Shown piece by piece: positions 1 to 11,006 of a stretch of DNA of 64,000 nt. This DNA comes from Hygrophila difformis (Eukaryota; Streptophyta; Magnoliopsida; Lamiales; Acanthaceae). A program made the translations under genes and the position numbers. The notes under the pieces were generated by a model that saw only the letters and a program-made list of their open reading frames with translations, did no database searches and was not told the origin of the DNA. The stretch is taken from NCBI GenBank assembly GCA_030278955.1, contig JAOANR010000003.1, positions 54,036,902 to 54,100,901 on the forward strand. The letters run 5' to 3'. The stretch's first letter is position 1. Each line of letters opens with the position of its first letter.

Positions 1-284
1 AGCCCTCGCACCATTCCTTTTCTTTCCTCGCTATGTCTTTTCCACTTCCTGCTGCTTTCCAGCTTAACTTCCTGATAAATGACAAAGCGTGGATCAGTTC
101 AATAAAAACACAGCGTGCGAGACTTACAATGAAAACTTAGAATTTCAAGCCATTTTCAGTGTAATTCCAACTTCTTCGTAATCTTAATTCTTCTTCAATC
201 TTTTCTGATCCTCCATGATTATTCATCAAAAATCAATGGAATTAAGAACAAAAGATCATCATTAAGACACTAAATTGGACGCAA
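1..284. other. 5' flank of the gypsy remnant, no gene recognised
   Basis: I see no coding signal here. The stretch lies where the gag region of a complete Ty3/gypsy element would be, but no gag or zinc-knuckle sequence is readable. The element is therefore either truncated by the window edge or by a deletion before position 285. Confidence 0.4.
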
Positions 285-2787
285 ATGACAGTCATAAAAG
301 GCTGTCATCAAGTGGCTATACTCAATACAGGCGAGGATGAAAGACCTGTGATCGAGGTTGAACCAGGAGTATTCAAAGTTGTTGATTCTGAGGATGAGGA
401 TGACTATGACGAAGATCCAAGGCGCTATCAAATTGATGAACCAGTCAATCCAGAAATCAATGAGGACAATGAGGAAGATGTGAATCTGCTGGTAGCCATG
501 AGGGTGCTAAACGCTGACAGAGAGCCCGAAATCTCACCCAACGAACAAAGAGAAAATCTCTTCCATTGTCGTTGCACCATTCAGGGCAATAATGCCACTA
601 TCATTGTTGATAACGGAAGCTGCACTAATATTGTTAGTTTGTATACTATCCGCAGATTGCAGCTACCAACAGAGGAGCATTCCAGTCCCTATTTACTACA
701 CTGGATGAACAACAGTGGCAAAACCAAGGTCTCCCAACAGGCATGGGTCTCTATCACGAAGGGTACCTACTCGGAAAGAGTATTATGTGATGTCGTTCCC
801 ATGAACGCTTGTCACGTTTTGCTTGGAAGACCGTGGCTTTATGATAAGGACGCCACTTACCGAGGAAGGTCTAATGTTTTATATTTTAAACATGGGCAAA
901 AAGAATATCTGTTTAAGCCTTTATCTGTAAAAGCTGTCAGATTAGACCATGAGAAGTTGAAAAATAAAGTAGCTCAAGCGGAAGCTGACCACAAGGCAAA
1001 GGAAAGAGGAAAAGCCAAAATAGGTGAAGAGTCATCAAGCTTGGATCAATGTCTGATATTGACCAAAACAGCATTTCAGCAAGCAGCACGAGAACCTGAC
1101 TTCTCAGGTCACTGTTTTCTTGCATTAATTAAACCTGATGAATCTCTCAATAGAACTGTTCATACTGCACCTGATTTGCCTTTGGAATTTTCCAGAATGC
1201 TTGACAAAAATCAGGATATTTTTCCGGAAGAAGTGCTAGCTGGCTTACCACCACTCCGAGGTGTGGAACATCGCATTGACTTTGTACCCGGAGCTTCGAT
1301 CCCCAACAGACCTGCGTACCGCATGAATCCCGAGGAAACAAAAGAAATTCAGCGGCAAGTATAAGCACTGCTCGAAAAAGGTTGGGTTCGAGAAAGTTTG
1401 TCCCCGTGTGCTGTTCCAGTCTTACTTGTCCCAAAGAAGAATAGCGAATGGCGTATGTGTGTTGACTGTCGGGCAGTCAATGCTATTACAGTCAAATATC
1501 GTCATCCAATTCCCCGACTGGACGACATGCTAGATGAACTTGGTGGCGCTAGTCTCTTTACCAAGATCGATTTAAAGAGCGGATATCATCAAATCCGAAT
1601 GCAGCCAGGGGATGAATGGAAACCGCCTTCAAGACGAAGTTTGGTCTATATGAATGGCTCGTCATGCCATTCGGCCTTACAAATGCCCCCTCTACATTTA
1701 TGCGTTTGATGAACGAGACTCTTAGACAATTCATAGGAAAATTTGTAGTAGTTTATTTTGATGACATTCTTATTTATAGCTGTACTCTAATCGATCATGT
1801 AAATCATGTGCAACAGGTACTGGATCGATTGAGAGAAGTTCGCCTGTACGCCAACTTCGAGAAGTGTAGATTCTGTGTATCGGAAGTGACATTTCTTGGA
1901 TTTGTCGTTGGAAAGGATGGACTGAAAGTGGACGAATCAAAGATCAAGGCTATAACTGACTGGAAGCCGCCAACCACTGTGCATGAAGTACGCAGTTTTC
2001 TGGGTTTAAGTGGTTTCTTTAGAAGATTCGTCCCACAGTTTAGTGTCATTGCGGCCCCAATCACTGCACTGCTCAGAAAAGACATTCCGTTCAAATGGGG
2101 ACCAGCACAACAAAAAGCATTTGAAGACCTTAAGGATAAGCTCACTCATGCACCTGTTCTAGCATTACCAAATTTCGACTTACTATACGAAATCGAAAGT
2201 GATGCGTCAGGTACAGGCATGGGAGCAGTGTTGCTTCAAGAAGGGAGACCAATAGCATACTACAGTGAGAAGTTCAGTGGAGCACAACTGAATTATTCCA
2301 CGTACGACAAGGAACTATATGCTGTTGTTCAATCTTTAAGGACATGGCAACACTATCTGAGAGGAAGAGAATTCGTGATCAACACGATCATGAGACGCTT
2401 AAGCACATAAGGGTTCAGGGAAAATTGAGCAAAAGGCACGCTCGGTGGAGCACGTTTATAGAGTCCTTTCCTTACATGATTAAGTACAATAAAGGGAAAG
2501 ACAATGTGGTTGCAGATGCACTCTCCAGAAGAACAACATTGGCCACATTTACAACTACTCATCTGTTTGGATTTGAGCATATCAAGAGTCAGTACTCCAC
2601 TGACGAAGATTTCAGAGTGTTGTACGAGAGGATGAAGCAGAATGGATTCAAGGAGTTTTCCCAACTAAACGGGTTTCTGTACTACGGAAACATTTGGATC
2701 TTTCAGAGAATTACTAATTCAAGAGGCTCACGGAGGTGGTCTCATGGGACACTTTGGGAAAGATGCAACTCTGGGGATTCTCATTGA
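285..2787 (+). pseudogene. gypsy pol, protease-RT-RNase H part (broken)
   Basis: The first open segment (285-1364) has an acidic linker and then a retropepsin-like stretch, IIVDNGSCTNIVS, followed by CHVLLGRPW. The catalytic triplet reads D-N-G rather than D-S/T-G. RT begins near 1300 and is cut by an in-frame TAA at 1362-1364. It resumes in the same frame with [10 protein letters not shown] and [13 protein letters not shown], shifts frame near 1620, and continues with the RT active-site motif YFDDILIYS and the RNase H stretch [13 protein letters not shown]. Another frameshift near 2390 precedes [17 protein letters not shown], the end of RNase H. A last shift lies near 2735, before integrase. 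Each shift fits a one-base indel. The enzyme would reverse-transcribe element RNA in the cytoplasm; this copy cannot make it. Confidence 0.85.
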
Positions 2788-4039
2788 AAAGTTCTACTGG
2801 CCAAAGATGCAAGCCCAGATTGTTCGCTTCATTGCTAAATGCTTGGTCTGTCTGAAGGCCAAGTCAACTGTTAAACCCCACGGCTTATATCAAGCATTAC
2901 CTGTGCCAGAAGGACCCTGGCTGGACATATCAATGGACTTCGTGCTTGGACTACCACGGACTGTAAGAGGCAAAGATTCAATCTTTGTGGTAGTTGATCG
3001 ATTCTCTAAGATGGCACATTTCATACCATGTACGAAGACCAATGACGCCAGGCATATCTCGAATCTATTCTTCAGAGAAGTGGTACGTCTTCATGGAATA
3101 CCAAAGTCAATCGTGTCTGACCGCGATGCCAAGTTCGTAAGCTACTTCTGGAAAGGCTTTTGGCGTGAGATGGGTACGCAACTTTTGTTCTCAACGTCTT
3201 ACCATCCTCAGACGGACGGACAGACAGAAGCAGTAAATCGTGTGTTGGGTAACCTCCTGCGCATAATTACTTCTTCGAGCTCCAAAATTTGGGATGAATG
3301 TTTACCTTACATTGAATTTGCTTATAATCGTCACATTCATCGTGCCACACACATGTCACCCTTTGAGGTCGTTTATGGATTTAACCCGATGACCCCTCTC
3401 GATTTTCTGCCACTACCTAGTAGTGAGCATCTTAACTTAAATGGCAGGGATAGGGCTAAGGCAATCAAGGATCTGCACGAGAAGGTTCGGAACAACTTGT
3501 TGAAGGCATCAGAAACATATGCCAAATTTGCCAACAGGGGCAGAAAAAGGTTGTTGCTGAAACCAGGAGACTGGGTCTGGGTGCACATGAGAAAAGAATG
3601 TTTTCCTGCACAAACACATGGCAAACTTGCATCTCGTGGGACAGGACCTTACAAAGTCCTTGAGAAAATCAATGACAATGCCTATCGGATTGAGCTTCCT
3701 GATGACTTTAATATTAATCCGACTTTCAATGTTGCTGATTTATCTCTTTTCAAAAGAGATGATGAGTTGGATTCTGATCGGTTGATGTCTCAACCTTCCC
3801 AACGGGGTGGGGATGGCGTAGTCGCCAGAACCAATGGATTAGTTATTCCAATAATCCCCGAAGGGCCAGTGTCCAAACAAAAGGCCAAGAAATTTTCTGA
3901 TGCAATGTATAAATTTTTCTTGCAGGAAGCAGATAATCTGGAACCCCAGGAATCCCAAAAGCTGCAAGTAATGATCCGGATAGATCAAGACCGGACAAGC
4001 TCGGAATCCATTCATATGGATTCCTCACATCGGATTTAA
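2744..4039 (+). pseudogene. gypsy integrase and C-terminal region
   Basis: This is the longest open piece of the element. The zinc-binding region runs from about 2720 with the CLVC pair near residue 35. The catalytic triad is readable: D in SMDFVLGLP, D in IVSDRDAKF and E in TDGQTEAVNR. The C-terminal part contains the gypsy-type PGDWVWVHMRK and RIELPDD motifs and the usual VADLS segment, then a short variable tail. It is not an independent gene: it is the 3' end of the pol reading frame, separated from RNase H by a frameshift near 2735. Integrase would insert the cDNA into nuclear DNA. Confidence 0.85.
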
Positions 4040-4212
4040 ATAAAGATGGAAAAAGGCCTTAGGATGCACAAGGAAAGCCCAACAAGCATGAACAGGCCCA
4101 AAACGGAGTTCGTCGGAAAAGTGGCCGGAAAGCAGCCGGAACCACCACTGGACGTCGGACATATTTTGTAATAGTATAGAAAATAAGAACGTGTGAAATT
4201 TGGCTAAGGCAT

Positions 4213-4660
4213 TGAGACCAATTCGGTCTAGCAATTCGAAATAGCCAATTCGGTCTAGACCGAATTGGCCTAAACCGAACTGCCCCATGCCTTAGAAAAA
4301 TTGCCCGCTCTCTCTCAATTCGGTATAACCCAATTCGGTCTAGACCGAATTGCTTCCTAGACCGAATTGCCTATACCGCATCAATCAGCAATTATTTTCC
4401 AAGACTCCCAATTCGGTCTATTGGCCAATTCGGTCTAAACCGAATTGCACCACATAAACCGAATTGCCCTCTGACTGTTATTATTATTATTATTATTACT
4501 TGTAATGTTTGTAAGTGTCCAATTCGGTCTTATGACCAATTCGGTCTAAACCGAATTGGCACCCCATTTTCTTTTGTAATAGATAGGTTTGGTCCCATTT
4601 CGATCTAGGCCATACCAATTCGGTTTACACCATAGACCGAATTGATCTCCCCTAAACCGA
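4213..4660. repeat. Array of five nested hairpins built on CAATTCGGTCTA / TAGACCGAATTG
   Basis: Perfect or near-perfect palindromes, each made of (C)CAATTCGGTCT and its reverse complement, are centred at about 4256, 4341, 4436, 4547 and 4630. Each is flanked on one or both sides by a further outer copy of the same word in opposite orientation (for example near 4218 and 4271, 4316 and 4371, 4410 and 4453). A unit can therefore fold as a stem inside a stem. Spacing is 82 to 111 bp. The array stops about 60 bp upstream of a TATA box, which places it in the U3 part of the LTR. Confidence 0.85.
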
Positions 4661-4716
4661 ATTAGGCCATTTTTGATGTATTTTTCATTTCTCTTGTTTC
4701 CCCAAGGGGTTTGGCC

Positions 4717-4725
4717 TATATATAT
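4717..4725 (+). promoter_or_regulatory. TATA box of the LTR-like segment
   Basis: A TATATATAT tract follows GGCC and lies about 60 bp after the hairpin array and about 440 bp before the primer-binding site, as expected for an LTR promoter. Transcription would run rightward. Confidence 0.5.
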
Positions 4726-5166
4726 GAACTCCCCCTTCATTTGTAAACAACTTTGCTTAATATTGAAATCAACTCTCATATTTTCAAAGTTCACAACCGA
4801 GAGCACTCTTTCAAAAGTGTTCTCCCCCATCCGTGTTTGTCTTGAACTTATGTTCATTTCCCTCACGCCATCAAGTTGGAAACTTGCTCGATGGATTGTC
4901 AATGAATGATGCACTTGAAGGAAGCCATTTGTCTTGAGCTTGACTCACTTCCCTTGGCAAGTTCGGGTCCCCTTTATTCATAAGTTTCATTATCTATTAT
5001 TTTACAATTTAGTCTCATCTTCTTTGTGTGTGTTCTTGTTCTTCATCCACCTTCATACCCTTATCCTCCTAAACATCATTTTACCTAACCCTAAAATTCA
5101 AACCACCCTAATCCGGATATTGTCACTAAACAAGTTTCGATCTACGGCATATATATAGAAAATTTT

Positions 5167-5179
5167 TGGTATCAGAGCC
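5167..5179 (+). other. tRNA-iMet primer-binding site
   Basis: TGGTATCAGAGCC is the standard plant retroelement sequence complementary to the 3' end of initiator tRNA-Met. It marks the inner edge of a 5' LTR ending at about 5165. Confidence 0.85.
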
Positions 5180-5655
5180 AAACTTGTTGGTGCAATAGGA
5201 TTATTCTCCATATTTTATTGTTATTATCCGTGTGTTATTTGTGTTATCATCCATATAAAAATCTATGAAAACCATAAAAATATTTCGTGCCTTGTAACTC
5301 TCGGCCCTACCATATTTTTCCATCTCTTGTTTGTTGTTGATGTTAGTCTTGTTGTCCTAATCTCATGTATGAATGTGCTTGCATGATTGCTTGAGTTCAT
5401 TCGGTTAAACAAGATTATTAAGAGCGAACAGTGAAGGGTATTCGGGTTCGGAAGTGAGATTTTGTTCTTGGTGTTCATATTGTTCTTGACAAGGTTCATC
5501 TTGTTCTTGGCAAATTGATGTAATAGTGTAAGTTTGATCTTGCATGGGCAAAAGGCTAGCATGTGTAGCCGTGATCATTAAATGTCCAATCATGTGCAAA
5601 TTCGGCTCCTTGTTTAATGTGAAGATATTGTAAAGAAATCTGCAGCAATTAATTC
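5180..5655 (+). other. Retroelement leader, non-coding
   Basis: This stretch between the primer-binding site and the first readable copia pol codons shows no open reading frame that I recognise. Gag and protease, which should lie here, are absent. A deletion or a junction between two elements must therefore fall between the PBS and about 5700. Confidence 0.5.
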
Positions 5656-5707
5656 CCCCAAGGAGGTACAAGACATTCAGCCGAAAAAGAAGGAAGAAAG
5701 TCAAAAA

Positions 5708-7094
5708 TTGCGGACCAATCAAGTTCGGTACATACCAAAATTTGCTAAGAATCTCATATCTGTGGGAGTCTTGGAAGCTAAAGGCCACTCCATCAGCATT
5801 CAGAATGAGATTATGAAAGTGATCTCGGGAGCAATTGTTGTCATGAAAGGTATAAAGAAAAATAACTTATACCACTTCCAGGGCAATACAGTGATTGGCA
5901 TTGCAGCAGCAGTATCAGAAGCAAACAAAGAAGAGGAGATGACCAAGCTATGGCATATGAGGCTTGGACATGTTGGGGAAAAATCCTTGCAGACTCTGGC
6001 AAAGCAAGGATTATTAAAGGGTGCAAAGACTTGCAAACTTGAATTTTGCGAGCAATGTGTTCTGGGAAAAAAACACGGGTGAAGTTCGGAACAGCAATCC
6101 ATAATACTAAAGGCATTATGGATTACATTCATTCAGATGTGTGGGGACCTACCAAGACGGCTTCTCTGGGAGGAAACCGCTATTTTGTAACGTTTGTTGA
6201 TGATTTTTCCGGTGAGTATGGGTGTATCCCATGCGAACAAAAAATGAAGCATTCGGAAAATTCCTCGCTTGGAAGAAAATGATGGAGAACCAGACGGGGA
6301 GGAAGATTAAAGTGCTTCGATTTGATAACGGCACAGAATATCGAAATGACCCTTTTTTCGATTTGTGCAAGAAGGAAGGTATTTCCCGACATTTCACTGT
6401 GCGGGACACGCCACAACAGAAACGGGTGGCTGAACGGATGAACCGAACCTTGTTGGAGAAAGTTCGGTGTATGTTGTCCAATGCTAATTTGGGCAAGCAG
6501 TTCTGGGCCGAAGCGGTGACATATGCGAGCCATCTAATCAATCGACTACCATCAACTGCACTTAAAGGCAAGACACCTTTGGAGGCATGGTTTGGCAAAT
6601 CTGCAAATGATTATGATTCTTTACGTGTGTTCAGTTCCGCTGCTTATTATCAAGTGGAAGAATCAAAAATGGATTCGAGGGCGAGAAAAGCTGTTTTTGT
6701 GGGGATATCTCCTGGAGTAAAAGGATATCGCCTATGGTGCCCGGAGATGAAAAAGGTGATCTTTAGCAGAGATGTTACCTTCAACGAATCGATAATATTG
6801 AAGAAGGTAGCCAAGCAGCAGCCGGATAGTACTCCCCAGCAGGTGGAGCATTATTCTCAACAGGTGGAGTTTCAGACATCTACAACCAGAGATGTAGATG
6901 GTCAACCAATAGAAGATGATGGTCCAAGTATCGAAGAAGAGCCCAGAGAAAATGAGGTTTTAACCCAAGAACCTCAGGAGCAACAAGACTTACCAATTGC
7001 AATTAGGAGGCCAAGAAGAGAAACTCGGAGACCTGCTCGATTCGAAAACATGTTGGCTTATGCACTTCCTGTTATTGAAGAAGGTATACCATAA
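5708..7094 (+). pseudogene. copia GAG-pre-integrase and integrase (broken)
   Basis: The first piece (5708-6082) holds the GAG-pre-integrase zinc region: LWHMRLGHVGEKS followed by FCEQCVLGKKH, which gives the H-x4-H and C-x2-C ligands. Frames change near 6060 and near 6215. The catalytic residues are visible as D in HSDVWGPTK, D in RFDNGTEY and E in VAERMNRT. The reading frame then runs through the acidic linker to an in-frame TAA at 7092-7094. Integrase would insert the element cDNA. The two frameshifts and the stop show this copy is dead. Confidence 0.85.
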
Positions 7095-8640
7095 ACTTTT
7101 CTTGATGCAAAAATTAGTCCGGAAAAAGAAAAGTGGAAGAAAGCCATGGACGGGGAAATGCATTCCCTTGAAGCAAATCACACGTGGAAGCTAGCTAAAC
7201 TCCCAGAGGGAAAGAAGGCAATTGGTTGCAAGTGGATCTATGCTCAGAAAGAAGGATTTCCAGAAAAGAATGACGTTCGCTACAAGACAAGATTGGTAGC
7301 TAAAGGCTATGCTCAAAAGGAGGGAATTGCCTACAATGAGGTATTTTCCCCTGTTGTAAAACATTCATCCATTCGTATTTTGCTGGCTTTGGCAGCGCAG
7401 CTTGATCTGGAACTAGTTCAAATGGATGTAAAGACGACATTCTTACATGGTGATTTGGAGGAGGAAATCTACATGACCCAACCAGAAGGATTTGAAGTTG
7501 CTGGAAAAGAATATTGGGTTTGCAAGTTGAACAAATCGCTTTATGGATTGAAACAATCACCAAGGCAATGGTATAAGCGATTTGATCAATTTATGATTGG
7601 CCAAAAGTACACCAGGAGCAGTTTTGATCATTGTGTATATTTTCGTAAGCTACATGATGGGTCTTTCATTTATCTTCTTCTATATAGATGACATGTTAAT
7701 TGCTTCGAAACATAGAGGAGAGATAAACAGGTTGAAGTCCCAACTCAGCAAGGAGTTTGAAATGAAAGATCTCGATGAAGCAAAGAAAATTCTCGGTATG
7801 GAAATAACGAGGGACAGGAAGAGGGGCACTCTGAGTTTGACTCAGAAGCAATATCTGAAGAAAGTATTGCAGCGGTTTGGCATGACAAACAAAACCAAAA
7901 CTGTAAGTACACCATTTGCTCCTCATTTCAAACTTAGTGCTTCACAATGCTCGAAGACGAAAGAGGAACGAGAATACATGTCAAAAGTTCCTTATTCAAA
8001 TGCGGTGGGTAGCTTGATGTATACAATGGTGTTACAAGGCCTGACATTTCACATGCAGTTGGAGTAGTGAGCAGGTACATGCATGATCCTGGTAAAGATC
8101 ATTGGCAGGCTGTGAAATAGATTCTAAGGTATATCTTGAAAACCTTAGATATTGGGTTGATATTTGAGAAGACTAATGTTACTGGTCAATAAATAGTTGG
8201 GTACTGTGATTCAGATATGCAGGAGATCTGGATAAACATCGATCAACTACTGAATACGTATTTACTCTTGCAAACGCACCAGTTAGTTGGAAGTCTACCT
8301 TACAGTCAACCGTTGCTTTGACAACAACGGAGGCAGAATACATGGCCATTACAGAAGCTGTTAAAGAAGTCATTTGGTTACAGTGATTGCTGGATGACTT
8401 AGGAGTTGGTCAGAAACATGTAACAGTGTTTTGTGACAGTCAAAGTGTCATTCATCTAGCAAAGAACCAGGTATATCATGCTAGAACCAAGCATATCGAC
8501 GTGCGGTACCATTTTGTTCGGGAAATAATTGAAGAAGGTGGAGCCAGGTACAAAAGATCAAGACCACCGAGAATCCTGCAGATATGTTGACGAATGTTGT
8601 AACAGGTATCAAGTTCGAACATTGTTTGAACTTGATAAAT
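7095..8640 (+). pseudogene. copia reverse transcriptase and RNase H (broken)
   Basis: After the TAA at 7092 the same frame continues through the RT fingers (GCKWIYAQKEG), the palm region (FLHGDLEEEIYMTQPEGF) and SLYGLKQSPRQWYKRF. A frameshift near 7640-7690 precedes FFYIDDMLIASK, the copia form of the RT active site. Further stops and a frame change occur around 8040-8385. RNase H is recognisable as WKSTLQSTVA and TTTEAEYMAI, then FCDSQSVIHLAKN and HARTKHIDVRYHF. The usual C-terminal region (NPADMLT) is readable around 8570 in another frame. This half is more decayed than the integrase half. Confidence 0.8.
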
Positions 8641-8759
8641 GTCTCAAGAGGTTAAAGTTGGCGCTGAAGAGCGCATTTGGAGGTCCTGCCGGATTTCGTG
8701 ATTAGAAACTTTGAAGGAGACACTATAATTGAAAATTGGGACGCACCAAGGTGGAGATT

Positions 8760-9218
8760 TGAACAGTGGTCGTCCCACCCTTCCAATAGTGGTCAGCTAC
8801 ATTTAATACGTTAGGTAAGAAATTGTGAAAAAAAAGGCCTAACTGTGCACAATAATGTTCATTTCGCTGCTGGAAGTTTGCCTATAAATACAGGCTTTTC
8901 ATTTGCAACAAGATATCCCCAGCAGAAAGAGAGAGAGAGAGCTTGATTTTAAAAGCATTGATTGCCTTGTGAGTGAGTGTATTTTTAGGCCTTTGTTAGT
9001 CTCCCCTTGTCAAATGGGTTATGTCTGTCAGAAAATTATTTCCAAAATCCGTTTGTAATATTTCTCCCTCATAGTGAAAGAAAAATTCGGTAGGGCCTGG
9101 AGGACGTAGGCAAATTTGTGCCGAACCTCGTTAAATCTTGGTGTTCTCTTTATTGTTTAATTAATTGCTCTATTATTCGGGTATAATTTTGGTGGAAACT
9201 AACCCGATTTCCACAACA
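8760..9218 (+). repeat. 3' LTR of the copia element
   Basis: The LTR begins with TG right after the polypurine tract and ends near CCACAACA, giving 459 bp. TATAAATA at 8883-8890 is its TATA box. No matching 5' LTR exists in the window. The next five bases (ATTGC) would be one copy of the target duplication; the partner is missing because of the 5' truncation. Confidence 0.7.
8883..8890 (+). promoter_or_regulatory. TATA box in the copia LTR
   Basis: TATAAATA lies about 125 bp into the LTR, a normal position for the U3/R boundary of a short copia LTR. Confidence 0.5.
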
Positions 9219-9463
9219 ATTGCCTGTCTTTAGGAATGGTAGTTCACCCGACCCAATCTCAATGTGTATCGATTCTCAGATTTGACCCAAATCCATTGTC
9301 TATGTAATTGTCAATCACCCACCACGAGGCCAATGGGCCAATGTTAATAAGGCCAAATGTCTAACTTCACACCAACTAACACGATTTCTGGTTAACCTTG
9401 AAATCCTGCATGACCAATGGTAATTTCTAGAATCATAAAGAAGTATTTCTACATCAGCATTCT
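9219..9463. other. Intergenic, no feature seen
   Basis: This is plain AT-rich sequence between the copia LTR and the hAT element. I see no coding signal. Confidence 0.4.
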
Positions 9464-9471
9464 AATATCCT

Positions 9472-10116
9472 TAGGGGTGAAAGCGGGACGGATAATTCCC
9501 GTCCGATCCGATGCCGTATTCGATTATTATTCGAATCCGAATTCGAATTTTTATATCCGGCGGATACGGGACCGGATATGGGATTGCCAATATCCGCCCG
9601 TATTCGAAAAATCCGAATATCATGCGGATATTATCCGTATTTTCTATCCGAATATCCGAAAATTTATATATTTTATATGTATATTATAATATATTATATT
9701 AACTATAAAATAAATAAGTAATACTATATGTATAAATATAATCAAAAGCTTGAAAGCCATATGTAATTAATGAAATCAAATTATATTAATCAACTCGACT
9801 ACATCATTAGGTTCTTTGCATCTAAACTCTAGTACGTAACATCTTGTAGTGATGCTATTTAGATGTCTTGAAAAAATAACTAATGATCTTGGAGTATATT
9901 CCAATTTCTCTTAAAAAATTATAAGAACTAATAATTTTAAAAATTATAAGATTATCCGAGTTAAAATCCGAATCCGTCTCGTATCCGTTTCCCGATATAT
10001 TCGAATTCGTATTTGTATCCGGCCTATTCGTATTCGATTCCGTATTCGACAAAAAAATATGGGATAGGATACGGGACGAGTACTATCCGCCCGTATCCGT
10101 CCCGTTTTCACCCCTA
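9472..10116. mobile_element. Non-autonomous hAT transposon (645 bp)
   Basis: The ends are TAGGGGTGAAAGCGGGACGG on the left and its inverted counterpart ending in CCCGTTTTCACCCCTA on the right. The flanks are identical 8-bp target duplications, AATATCCT at 9464-9471 and 10117-10124. Terminal TA(G)GGGTG repeats plus an 8-bp duplication are diagnostic of the hAT superfamily. The interior is filled on both sides with degenerate ATCCG / CGGAT words, typical subterminal transposase-binding repeats, and encodes no transposase. The perfect duplication suggests a fairly young insertion. Confidence 0.9.
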
Positions 10117-10124
10117 AATATCCT

Positions 10125-11006
10125 AAACTTTATGTTGTTGAAAATAGGTAGGGAATTGTTGGAAGCCCAATTATTGGACAATGGTAGCTTAAGCTGGACA
10201 GGCCGCAACTTGGGCCGCGAAAAAAACACATAGAATCGCATTTTTCTATGAAACGCTTAACCAAAAAAACAAAGGGGGGAAAGAAAGAAATGAAAAGAAG
10301 AGGGTGCGAAGGCGATCAGACAAAGCTGACTGAAACTTTGTAAACTAGTAGTTTGAAAAAACCAAAAAGGCATGAGCTTCACGGGCATTGAGTTCATTAC
10401 AGCTGATTCTTTGTGTTGTTACCTCGGATTCTGTAGAATCGGTTCTTCCAAGTCGAATGCTACAAACAAAATGGGCAATTTCGAATGCTAAATTGTACCC
10501 CATCTTAATTTCGACCCAACACTTGCAAAATGTTTGTTTTTAGTTTCTAATTAGCCATTCTGATTTCAGATCTCACAAAAAGACCGATCTAAATCTTAAC
10601 ATTATCACTTTGTTTTGAATTAAAGAACAACCAAGTACTGATTGGAATCACAATGGTAACTTAGCAATCAAAATGATCATTTTGTTTTGAGGAATTTGTA
10701 ATATCAAAATTGGTGATTCAAATCCCCATCCATAAAATTGAAAACCGAAAACTTGTCAATAGATCAAGCCTCATTATATTTTTATTTAAAATTAAACTGG
10801 TGGATTCTATAAATATCAAAACTTGGAGGGGAGAATTTTCGCGCAACTGCTGCACTTTTCAACAAATCCTTCCTACATTATTGACTAAATCGTTCCTTTA
10901 CAAGAACTCATCAAATTATACTTCACCAAAGAAACTAAAATGGACACGAGATCCTCGATCAAAGATGAAGCCAATCACTGAATCTAGCAAAGCAAGTAAA
11001 ATCATA
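10125..11006. other. 3' flank of the xylulose kinase gene
   Basis: There is no convincing coding sequence. The 3' UTR of the minus-strand kinase gene must lie at the right of this stretch. A minus-strand AATAAA near 10778 is a possible polyA signal about 230 bp past the stop codon. An open frame on the plus strand at 10710-11021 overlaps the gene's 3' end and has no recognisable content. Confidence 0.4.

Larger units (their letters stand above)
1..5165 (+). mobile_element. Ty3/gypsy LTR retrotransposon, 5' truncated, with a downstream LTR-like segment
   Basis: The order protease, reverse transcriptase, RNase H, integrase on the plus strand is diagnostic of Ty3/gypsy (copia has integrase before RT). 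The coding part spans about 285-4039 and is followed by an LTR-like segment that ends at about 5165. Gag and the 5' LTR are not in the window. The integrase C-terminus ends in a gypsy-type region (PGDWVWVHMRK, then NPTFNVADLS) without a recognisable chromodomain, so I leave the lineage open. The coding part carries one nonsense codon and at least three frameshifts and is inactive. Assigning the LTR at 4040-5165 to this pol is an inference from position only. Confidence 0.8.
4040..5165 (+). repeat. LTR-like segment with hairpin array, TATA box and downstream PBS
   Basis: The segment follows the gypsy pol and is non-coding. It contains an array of nested inverted repeats (4213-4660), a TATA box near 4717, and then a stretch resembling R and U5. 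It ends directly before a tRNA-Met primer-binding site at 5167. This layout (U3-like repeats, TATA, R/U5, PBS) is that of an LTR. The left end was not located: I saw no clear polypurine tract plus TG boundary. A PBS after the LTR is what follows a 5' LTR, not a 3' LTR, so either two copies were joined in tandem or this LTR belongs to a different element whose interior was lost. Confidence 0.55.
5656..9218 (+). mobile_element. Ty1/copia (Tork-like) retrotransposon, 5' truncated, 3' LTR present
   Basis: The domain order GAG-pre-integrase, integrase, RT, RNase H is that of copia. The 3' end has a polypurine tract (AAGGTGGAGATT, 8748-8759) followed by an LTR from 8760 to about 9218. The bases before the PBS at 5167 do not resemble the end of this LTR. 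The copia 5' LTR, gag and protease are therefore missing, and the upstream PBS belongs to something else. The Tork-like assignment rests on the RNase H and C-terminal wording and is tentative. Nonsense codons and frameshifts make the copy inactive. Confidence 0.8.
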
